Source of the DNA: Candidatus Poribacteria bacterium
Lineage (GTDB): Bacteria; Poribacteria; WGA-4E; WGA-3G
NCBI GenBank assembly: GCA_022828145.1
Contig: JAJEJA010000120.1
Location: 31,422 to 95,421 of the forward strand
Length of the DNA: 64,000 nucleotides
Direction of reading: 5' to 3'
The notes beneath the pieces are model-generated. The model had not been told where the DNA came from. It did not search any database and saw nothing but the letters and a program-made list of their open reading frames with translations. Positions 54,495 to 63,900 of this stretch are shown piece by piece; position 1 is the stretch's first letter; the number at the start of each line of letters is the position of its first letter. Position numbers and translations under genes: made by a program.

Positions 54495-55169
54495 ATGAAA
54501 TATAGAATATTCTTTGTCCTATTCATAATTCCAGCACTCATACTAATAGGCACGGGACTTAATGCAGAGGAAGAGATCGCACTTGAAGCAGAATTAGCAG
54601 ATGTTATCCAACCCCCTATGGTAATAGCAGAGGAAGCTGGCACATCTGACGGCAAATATGTATGGATGGAAGGCGAACCAGCAACAGGCGGGGGTGACCA
54701 AGGTTGGGTTGAATTCATAATTGATATTCCCAAGACAGGTGAATATGCCCTATGGGGACATGTGTTCGCATGGGACGGGAACAGTGATTCGTTTTGGGTT
54801 ACCTGGCAACCTTCTGACCCAGACGAAGACCCGCAAGTAACAAAAAACACCGAATATAGATGGAGTATCGGCACAAAAAACCAGTGGCATTGGGATCGAA
54901 TCAATCACTGGTTAAATGGCGGAACTTTTGATAGAACCTGGGAATTTGATAAAACGGGTGAAACGATTCTTCGCATCGGCACAAGGGAAGATGCTACCAA
55001 ATTAGATGCAATCTTTGTTACTTCAAATAGTAGTGCCACTGATCCAGGGTCAGCAAACGTCCGTCTCCCAACTGATGAAGATAGAGAAAGACAGATAAAG
55101 GGACTCGCTGTTGATCCGAAAAGGAAAATGACAACCACTTGGGGTTCGCTAAAAAAGGCGTATCAATAA
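54495..55169 (+). CDS. Exported carbohydrate-binding-like protein (second tandem copy)
   Basis: 224 residues. Same plan as the preceding gene: signal peptide, CBM6/CBM35-like sandwich (AELADVIQPPMVIAEEAGTSDGKYVW, WVEFIIDIPKTGEYALWGHVF, GNSDSFWVTW, HWLNGGTFDRTWEF, TILRIGTREDATKLDAIFV), and a C-terminal linker ending M-T-T-T-W-G-S-L-K-K-A-Y-Q. Differences are concentrated in the signal peptide and the linker. AAAGGAG precedes the ATG. Its last 152 bases overlap, in antisense, the 3' end of a minus-strand frame. Confidence 0.8.
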   Translation: MKYRIFFVLFIIPALILIGTGLNAEEEIALEAELADVIQPPMVIAEEAGTSDGKYVWMEGEPATGGGDQGWVEFIIDIPKTGEYALWGHVFAWDGNSDSFWVTWQPSDPDEDPQVTKNTEYRWSIGTKNQWHWDRINHWLNGGTFDRTWEFDKTGETILRIGTREDATKLDAIFVTSNSSATDPGSANVRLPTDEDRERQIKGLAVDPKRKMTTTWGSLKKAYQ

Positions 55170-55587
55170 GAGATGGGGTAATATATTCTCTGTTTTTAGC
55201 TCTGTTCTCAAGTTTTAATTCTTTATCAATAGAACCTATCGGTGAGGTTTCAATGAAAGACCCTAAAAATATATTTGAGGGTCTTTCTTGAATATATCGG
55301 TTATTTAAGAAATAATACGACTGTTCTTTGAACTGATGAACATACCAGGCATCAAACCCACGGTCTATCTTCCAGATAGCCTCAGCACGACCAAGTTCTG
55401 ACAATACGTTCTCAGAGACTTCTCTGTCATGCTTAACAAGCGAAATCGTCAGAATCGCAGCCCCTGAGAGAATACCAGCAAGTGCAAGCTTGCCTCTAAG
55501 TTTGACCGAGAAACCATCCGCAGGAAAGTTCATATTCAGCATTAATAGCATCACTACGGCTAAAGCGAGCAATTTTTTCGTTTTCAT
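55018..55587 (-). CDS. Small exported/membrane protein overlapping its convergent neighbour
   Basis: 189 residues. Signal peptide or anchor (LLALAVVMLLMLNMNFPADG) and a second hydrophobic segment (LALAGILSGAAILTISLV) precede a soluble part (REVSENVLSELGRAEAIWKIDRGFDAWYV). The last 50 or so residues are antisense to the carbohydrate-binding gene, so the true C-terminus may have been lost and replaced by read-through. No Shine-Dalgarno is visible; TGGTATAAT ends 7 bases before the ATG, so the message may be leaderless. The family is unknown. Confidence 0.55.
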   Translation of the reverse strand: MKTKKLLALAVVMLLMLNMNFPADGFSVKLRGKLALAGILSGAAILTISLVKHDREVSENVLSELGRAEAIWKIDRGFDAWYVHQFKEQSYYFLNNRYIQERPSNIFLGSFIETSPIGSIDKELKLENRAKNREYITPSLIDTPFLANPKWLSFSFSDQQRVPLSVFLYLHQLGDGRLLTLDQWHYYLK

Positions 55588-55629
55588 ACAAACAATTATA
55601 CCATAATTTAGCTTTTTTGTGTGATATCC

Positions 55630-55658
55630 TTGACAAATACGTCAAATGTGAGTATCCT
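55630..55658 (+). promoter_or_regulatory. Promoter of nadA
   Basis: TTGACA (55630-55635), 17 bases, TATCCT (55653-55658), about 93 bases before the nadA start. Confidence 0.65.
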
Positions 55659-55750
55659 ATTATGAACAGAAAACACTGTTAGGAATAGATTTTGTAAGCA
55701 TTGTTGATTACGATCTACTCTTAACCATCAAATTGGAGCGTGATTAAAAC

Positions 55751-56884
55751 ATGGATACTACGGACAATACCCCCCATGTGAAACAAACGCAACGGATAAA
55801 AGACGGGCAGGATAATAAGGAACTCACACTTGAGGACGTTAAACAGGAGTTATATAATAGACACCACCCAAGTTTAACATTCCTTGATATTGAAGCCCAC
55901 GCCAAGACCGTACATAAGATACGAACTTTGAAACAGAAACATGATGTTGTGATGTTAGGTCATAACTACATGGAACCTCTCGTTTTTGGTCTATCCGATA
56001 AAGAAGAACAGGGTGATTCGCTGGGATTAAGTATGTTTGCCGCTAAGACAGAATCCCCTTATCTTATTTTTAATGGTGTGCCGTTTATGGCAGAAACGGC
56101 TAAAATACTAAGTCCTGACAAAACGGTCTTAGTAGCAGATAAAACCGCAGGCTGTTCACTCGCTGATAACTTCGGAGCGGAAGACGTCAGAAAATTGAAA
56201 GAGCTTTACCCTGATGCCCCGGTAATGATATATGTCAATAGTTATGCAGACGCAAAAGCAGAGTCGGATATTTGCTGTACATCGGCAAATGCCGCACATA
56301 TTGCTAAATCTATGCCAGGGGATACCCTGATTTTCGTTCCTGATATTTTCTTCGCACAGAACTTGGAAGAAGAGCTGAAAGGCGAGAAGAATGTCGTATA
56401 TCCCGGTAAAGATAACACAGCACGCGGAGCCGTTTGTGAGGTACACGAGAAATTTACTCTATCTGACCTGATGTCGATCCGTGAATCGTTTGAAATACCT
56501 AAAGGCCATTCAAAACGAAAATTGTACGCACACTGGGAATGCCGTCCAGATGTGCTAAAGGAAGCAGACTTTTACGGAAGTACCAGTCAAATTATGAATG
56601 ATATTGCCGGGCGCGTCGCAGAGGACAACTTAGAACGTGCTTTTGTCGCTTCGGAATGTGAATTAACATCCAACTTAGCACAAGAATTCCCGAAAGTACA
56701 GTTTTGGACAGCATGTTCAGTCAGGTGTTCACACATGGCAAAAGTGCGAATTGATAAAATCGGGAATATTCTGGAAGCCATTGACAATGGAGATGACTTA
56801 TCTGAATACGAAGTGACGCTCGATCCTGATGTGATTGAAAAGGCACGGATACCGATTGAACGCATGTTGGAGGCAAGCGTGTAG
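55751..56884 (+). CDS. nadA: Quinolinate synthase A
   Basis: 377 residues. It condenses iminoaspartate with dihydroxyacetone phosphate to quinolinate for NAD synthesis, using a 4Fe-4S cluster. Cluster cysteines fit Cys135 (K-T-A-G-C-S-L-A-D), the Cys in G-A-V-C-E-V-H-E-K-F, and one in T-A-C-S-V-R-C. Substrate loops MLGHNYMEPLVFGLSD, YVNSYADAKAESDICCTSANA and FVPDIFFAQNL are conserved. The N-terminus is about 50 residues longer than short NadA forms, like the longer class. nadB and nadC are not adjacent, so it is a single-gene unit ending in a GC-rich terminator. Confidence 0.96.
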   Translation: MDTTDNTPHVKQTQRIKDGQDNKELTLEDVKQELYNRHHPSLTFLDIEAHAKTVHKIRTLKQKHDVVMLGHNYMEPLVFGLSDKEEQGDSLGLSMFAAKTESPYLIFNGVPFMAETAKILSPDKTVLVADKTAGCSLADNFGAEDVRKLKELYPDAPVMIYVNSYADAKAESDICCTSANAAHIAKSMPGDTLIFVPDIFFAQNLEEELKGEKNVVYPGKDNTARGAVCEVHEKFTLSDLMSIRESFEIPKGHSKRKLYAHWECRPDVLKEADFYGSTSQIMNDIAGRVAEDNLERAFVASECELTSNLAQEFPKVQFWTACSVRCSHMAKVRIDKIGNILEAIDNGDDLSEYEVTLDPDVIEKARIPIERMLEASV

Positions 56885-56911
56885 AAACAGCAAAATAATC
56901 TGACGTAATTT

Positions 56912-56945
56912 GGGGGCGGGTCATCATATATAATTGGCCGCCCCC
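56912..56945. terminator. Terminator between convergent nadA and the PorV-like gene
   Basis: GGGGGCGG (56912-56919) pairs with CCGCCCCC (56938-56945) around an AT-rich 18-base loop, 28 bases after the nadA stop. Confidence 0.7.
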
Positions 56946-56964
56946 ACGCTTATTTCTTGAGCGT

Positions 56965-57942
56965 TTAAAACCGCGTGATAAAAGATATTCTATGGGCATG
57001 TCCGACCTGGGCATCTGGGACGAATGCATAATCAAATTGAAAGTCTATGTTCGCTAATGAGTCCAATCCATCCTTGCGAACACCGATTCCGATTGACAAT
57101 CCATCACTCGGATTATCGTTCAGACCAACACGGTATCCAATTCGTGCTGCGATTATATTGTAAAACCATCTTTCCGCGCCTAAGTGGAAACTTGGATTCG
57201 CATCAATGAGGGGTAGATGAGCATCAGCTACGATTGCCCACAACTCACTCGGTTTTACCATCTCTTCAGAATCGGTTGCTTTTTCACGCCAGCTTCTATA
57301 AGCGAGTCCGGCACGGATTGCCATTGGGGGACTCTCCTCTCCGTCTAATACACCCGCGTTGAGTACCGATACGCCAAGTCCAAGATGGTTATCAAGTAAA
57401 CGTACAATCGCCCCGAAATCAGCTGCAAATCCATACACATTCTGAATATCCAATTGCTGAGAAATAAATTTCGTTGTCCCACCAATTGAAAAATTCGTTG
57501 CTAACGGATATGCAAGAGACAACCCTGTAGCAAAACCACCTACAGTAACAGTGCTGTCGGGAGTTTCTGTTGCAGCAATCCGTCTCTCAATTTCGGTGAA
57601 ACTCCCCAAGAAACTCGCCCCCCATACAAAACGGTTAGCACGTTGTGCATATCCGATAGATTGATTGTTGATATCTACAAACGAGAAGTGTTGCATTGCA
57701 GTAAGTTCTCTTGTGTGAACCGCTGTCAATCCTGCGGGGTTCCAAAAGATAGTGTTGATGTCGTTTGCGAGTCCCGTGAATGCACCTCCCATACCGACAG
57801 GTCTGCTTCCAGGTTCAATTTTCAGAAAGGCTGCCCCAGCAGTTCCTGCACCGTCATGAATCCCCTCATCTTGGGCAAAACTTTGAGAACCGGTTAGCAG
57901 TAAGGTTATTATCAGAACTACTACAACTTGACGTTTGTGCAT
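56965..57942 (-). CDS. PorV/PorQ-family outer membrane protein
   Basis: 325 residues. Signal peptide to F-A-Q, then the family's opening GTAGAAFLKIEPGSRPVGMGGAFTGLANDINTIFWNPAGL, followed by beta-hairpins (FSIGGTTKFISQQLDIQNVYGFAADFG, HLGLGVSVLNAG) and a C-terminal Phe. PorV is an FadL-like barrel that receives type IX secretion cargo; family members also occur in lineages without a known type IX system. The gene follows a giant repeat protein with a FlgD/type IX-like C-terminus by 39 bases on the same strand. A cargo/receptor pair is therefore plausible. GGAG lies before the ATG. Confidence 0.87.
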   Translation of the reverse strand: MHKRQVVVVLIITLLLTGSQSFAQDEGIHDGAGTAGAAFLKIEPGSRPVGMGGAFTGLANDINTIFWNPAGLTAVHTRELTAMQHFSFVDINNQSIGYAQRANRFVWGASFLGSFTEIERRIAATETPDSTVTVGGFATGLSLAYPLATNFSIGGTTKFISQQLDIQNVYGFAADFGAIVRLLDNHLGLGVSVLNAGVLDGEESPPMAIRAGLAYRSWREKATDSEEMVKPSELWAIVADAHLPLIDANPSFHLGAERWFYNIIAARIGYRVGLNDNPSDGLSIGIGVRKDGLDSLANIDFQFDYAFVPDAQVGHAHRISFITRF

Positions 57943-57981
57943 TATTTATCTCCATATATTCATTTTTCAATTTATATTTTC

Positions 57982-60900
57982 TTAATCAACGACAAGAACT
58001 TTACCGACAGCGTTTGCCCGGTTACCTGCTCCATTGACAGCTTCTAACCGGAACACATAAATACCTCGTGCGACTGAATTGCCAGCTCGGTTTTCTAAGT
58101 TCCATTTTATGCGTGAGTCATCGCGTTGTCCTGTCGTGATATTCGCATATTTCTGTTTGTAAACCAGATCACCACCCCAATCATAGATATAGAGTGTCAT
58201 ATCAAGGGCTTCGTCTTCCGGTGCGTTTAGGTCAAAAGAAAAGAACGCGACGTCATTTTTTGATTTTCGCAAGGGGTTTGGCCAACCAAAAGTGTTCCCC
58301 TTGAAGGAGAATGAAACGGACATCGTATACTCACCGATGTCGTAGACGGTATAGTTTCCTGCTTTGTCAGTGACGCGTAAGTCTAAATCATACTCTCCTG
58401 AACGTGTAGGCAAGAAATCTACCGACCAACTACTCCACGGTTGTGCTTGTGCATTGCTATCATCTTCCGCTGGCACGGGTTCTATCTCTTGTCCATCGGG
58501 ACCAGTACCGACAATTTCTACCAACAGGACACCCGATGCAGGGACAGGCACTTCATTCTCACCTTGTTGTCCCGCGCGGCGTGAACCTTCCGGGTCAACA
58601 GCAGTTCCTTCAAATGGAATCGCCTCATCGGTAAATTCAGTCTTACCACCATCGTTTATCACACTACCCGTTGGTTGAGTTGTCTCGTAGAGAAACGCAA
58701 CAGTAATTGAGGCTTTGGGAGAAAAACCGAGAAGTTCTGAGTCGTTCCCAGTACCTGTTACCGTAACTTGATAGATACCCTCAATATTCAAACCATCAGA
58801 TTTGAAAACAATTGTATCAATACCGTTCTGTTGGGATGTACCAGAAATCTCTTGTCCATTCGGATTTATGATAGTGATACTTGACTGTGAAAGATTAACA
58901 CCTAATCCTACATCTGTAATACTCGCTTGAATAACGACACCACCAGAAGTAGAAATCGAACTTGGATAATCTTCAGCATCTATGTCTGTAAGTAGTGGTG
59001 CATCATTTATGAGCAAAGTACTGGAGTCTATCACAGGCGGACTTGTATCATAAGTCAGCTCCTTCTCGTAAGTCTCATCACCATTTCCCGCTTTATCTAT
59101 TGGTGTTATTGTAATCCTATATTCACCATCGGCGGAACCGTTATCTGCAAGCGGCACATTGAGTCTGAAAATAAGGATGCTCTGCTCGGCATCATACGAC
59201 AGACGTCCAGTGATTTCATCTCTATTAGGTGTAAGTTGATCAAAGGTAAACCACGCGTCATCAAGCTCCTCCCAGTCAATACCTGCCTGGATATCGGTTA
59301 TTGGAACTCTAATTTCAACGAGAGAATTATTCACCTCCGGTTCAACAACGATCAATTGAATATCGTCTGTTATAAGTTCGGGACCTTGTGTATCATAAGT
59401 GAAAGTCATGCTTTGCACTTCACCACTACGACCTGATGCACTGATTGGAGTGAATTCAATCGTATATACACCATCTTCAGAACCATCTGTAGCAAGTGGA
59501 CGGACTAATTGATAAATCAACTTATCTGTTTCTCGATGCTGTTGTCCATCCACGACTTGACCATCAGCATTCAACAGTCGGACGGTAGAAAGGTGCCGCG
59601 CGTCCTCAGTCTGAAGCATGACTTCAATCTGTTCAATTGCTTCGTTTATGTACGCTTCATCTTCTGGTGCAGTGATAGGCACTGTAGAAATTACTGCAGG
59701 TAACAGTCTTGACAGCAGAAAACTGCTTTCAAAAACAGACAGGTTTCCATTACCCGCTCTGTCAATAGCTTGCACACGTATGGTATACCTACCATCTGCC
59801 ACGAGTTGATTCGTGTTGAGTGTCAACTGTGTTCTTCCATTACTGGATACATCCCCTGAAATTTCAACACCGTTCGGGTCAATCAGGGTCACTGTAGTGT
59901 TTGACCAATCAATACCACTCTCTCCTTCATCGCTCAGATTCACGACTATCTGTGTCAGGTCTTCAGTCAGCAATTCACCATTAACTGGCACAGTACTCAC
60001 GAGTGTTGGGGCTTGTGTGTCATATATAATCGGATGTTCAACAGACAACATATTTCCTGCTTTGTCCGTGAAGGCAATGCCAACTGTATATTCACCATCC
60101 ATACTACCATCAAGCGGTAAGGGTTCATTAAGCGTAAGATAGAGTTGGTCCTGACTGTCATTTGTGAGTTTTGTAGGAATGACAGCACCGCTTTGATTCC
60201 GTAAACTAATCTGCTGATCTTCAAGAAGTAGACCTGCTGGTCCTACATCCTGAACCGCAAATTGGAGTTGTGTTAGACTTTCACTCACATAAGAGACAGG
60301 TTGACTCAGATTGACAGGAGATGCAGAGGTTATTTCAGGTTCTTGTGTATCTAAAATAAACTCGCGATAAATGGTACTCCCCTCGCGCCCCTCTTTGTCT
60401 ACAGGCGTTACATACACAGCATATCTTCCATCAGAACTACCATCGGTTGATAATGTGATCGGTTCCCATGCTATAACATCACTGTTATTTGTACCTGTAG
60501 AACCAAATACAATTGTGCCACCAAGTGTTGTAACCGTGATATCGGAACCCGTGAGTGGATCAAAGGATAAGCCTGTACCAGCTGGATCAAGTAGATTAGC
60601 AACAATCACAAGGTTATCGGCATTGACATAAGCGATGTCGCCGCTGCCAAGTGTTATGGTATCCCCTATTTGAATCGATTCAACGGTCGGCAGGATGAAT
60701 TCCAAATCAAACGTGTATTCAATCGGACTTGTTGCAGTATTACCAGCAATATCCTGTGGTGTCACAGATAGGATGTATTGACCAATTTCGGTCAGATTTG
60801 GGAAACGTATCGTCAGCTCAGAAACCCCATCATCTTCAATTGTGAGCGGTACTGATAGATCGGATGGATCAAGCAATGATACCGCAGTATTAGCAAAGTC

Positions 60901-63900
60901 TACTCTGGTGGCTTCTGAGAAACTGAGCGTGATAGTACTGATAGATTCTGAAAGTTCTGTAACTTCATTCGCTACCAGATCCTTGGCTGTACCAGCAGTA
61001 TTGACTTGTACCGAAGATATCTGGGGTATCCTAGAATCATATACCACTGTATACTGAGACGTCTTACGGTTCCCTGCCTTGTCAATCAATGCAACGTTTA
61101 ACGTATAAGTTCCATCCGCACTTCCATCATTAGCAAAAGGTGTTGAAAGTGTCAGGTATAATTGGTCTGTAAGATCATCATGCGTTATAGTCGCTGGAAC
61201 AAGTTTATCTGAGGCATCCATCAATGCAGCAACTTGTGATAATAGAACAAAACCAGCAGGTCCCTCATCCTCTATCGTAAGAATGAACTCACTTAAGCCA
61301 CTACCAATATAAGAAACTGGTGCGTGAAGTGTAATTGGCGAGGCAGCAGTTATACGCGGCGCCTGTGAATCATAAATGAAATTACGATTGACTACAGTGC
61401 CAGAACGACCATTCATATCAATAGGTGTAACAGCAACATTGTATTGTCCATCAGCACTACCATCTGTCGCAAATGGGATAGGGATCCAGATTAATTGATT
61501 TGAGTCGTTACTGGTTGTTGTTCCTGGAATTTGTAGACCACTGGAGTCCGTCACAACTATAGTAGAACCGTTCTCACCGAACGATAAACCAACACCTAAA
61601 GCATCCGTTAATGATGCAATTATTCGAGGCGTGGAATTACTTACATAAATGGTTGAACCAAGCTTGCCATCAATACTAATAGATTGAACTGTTGGCAGCG
61701 CAATGTCAAGTCGGAACTGGTATTGATAGACACTCTGTCCAACATTTCCTGCCTTATCCTGAGGTGTAACAGAGATGGTATACAGTCCATTTTCTGTTAA
61801 GGCAACAAATCGGACAACATACTTAGAATCGTCACCCTTTTCAAGTGTAACTGCAACCTCTTGTCCGTTTGGTCCTGATAAACTTATCAACGTATTCTCA
61901 TCGTCAAGGTTCTCGGCATCTGTAAACTCAAGGGTGAAACTACTGAATGAATTTGAGATAATTGGCTCTTCATAAGGCGTTAGTGCTACGTGTGTGTCAG
62001 CTACATTGGCATTTACTGAAATAATTTCGGGAACTTGTAAATCCAATCGGAATTGGTAGGTCGCTGAGCTTTGTGCGACCTGACCTAATGTATCTTGGGG
62101 TGTGATTGATAATCTATACATACCACTTTGAACTAATGGCACGAATCGAACAACTAACTGAGAACTATCACCCTCTTTCAGCATCACAACTATCGCTTCA
62201 CCATCTGGCCCTGATAGTGTAACGTTCGTGTTCTCAATGTCTATTCGCTTCACATCCGTAAATCCGATACCGATACTATTCACAGTTTCTGTAATGTCAA
62301 CGATTTCAAAAGGTGTCAGCGCAATAGTGGCATCGGTCGTTTTGGCAGATACGGAAGTTATTCTGGGAACTTGTAAATCCAGTCGGAATTGGTATATAGT
62401 GGCACTCTGTGCGACATTCCCTAATGTATCTTGTGGTGTGATTGATAGACTATACATACCACTTCGCGTCAATGAGACAAACCGAGCAACAATCTCAGAA
62501 CCATCACCCGCTTCAAGCGTCACAACTAACGCTTCACCATCTGGTCCCGATAGTGTTACGTTTGTATACTCAATGTCAATTCGCTTCACATCCGAAAATC
62601 CGATACCGATACTATTGAAAGTTTCTGTAATATCAGTGATCTCAAAAGGCGTCAGCGCAATGGCAGCATCAGTTGTTTTGGCATTTACTGAAGTTATTGC
62701 GGGGACCTGTAAATCCAAACGGAATTGATATGTCGTAGCACTCTGTGCGACATTACCCAATCTATCTTGCGGGGTTATGGATAGACTATACATACCACTT
62801 CGTGTCAATGAGACAAACCGAGCAACAATCTCAGAACCATCACCCGCTTCCAACGTCACGACTAACGCTTCACCATCCGGTCCTGATAACGCTACGTTTG
62901 TCTCCTCAATGTCAATTCGCTTCACATCCGAAAATCCAATCGCAATACTATTCACAGTCCCAGTAATATCAATGATTTCATAAGGTGTCAGTGCAATGGC
63001 CGCATCAGTTGTGTTAGCATTTACTGATGTTATTGCGGGAACTTGTAAATCCAGTCGGAATTGGTATGTCGTCGCACTTTGTGCAATATTACCTGATGTA
63101 TCTTGCGGGGTTATGGATAGGCTATACATACCGCTTCGCGTCAACGAAACAAAACGAGCAACTATTGTCTGGGAACCCTGAGAACCAGCACCCGCTTCAA
63201 GCGACACAACTACGACCTCACCATCCGGACCTGATAGTGTAACGTTTGTATTCTCAATATCAATCCGCATCATATCAGAGAACCCAATACCGATACTATT
63301 CACAACTTCTGTAATCTCTATGATTTCAAAAGGTGTCAGTACAATAGTGGCATCGGCTGTTTTGGCAGATACTGAAGTTATTGCGGGGACCTGTAAATCC
63401 AATCGGAATTGATATGTCGTCGCACTCTGCGCAACATTACCCAATCTATCTTGCGGGATTATGGATAGACTATACATACCACTTCGCGCTAATGGAATAA
63501 AACGCGCAACTATCTCAGAACCATCACCCTCCTCAAGCGATACAACTATTCCTTCACCATCCGGTCCTGATAACGCTACGTTTGTATCCTCAATGTCTAT
63601 TCGCTTCACATCCGAAAATCCAATCGCAATACTATTGACTGTTTCTGTAATCTCTATGATTTCATAAGGTGTCAGGGCAATAGTGGCATCGACTGTTTTG
63701 GCAGATACGGAAGTAACTTTGGGAACTTCAAAATCCAGTCGGAATTGGTAGGTCGTGGCACTCTGTGCAACATGACCTAGGGTATCTTGGGGCGTAATTG
63801 ATAAACTATACATGCCGCTTTGTTCTAATGGTACGAATCGAACAACTATCTGGGAACCATCACCCTCTTCCAACGTCACGACTATGGATTCACCATCTGG

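Noticed and set aside
62228..62728. A 166-codon plus-strand frame and similar frames at 57-64 kb
   Set aside because: They recur with the 336-bp period and are antisense by-products of the giant repeat gene.
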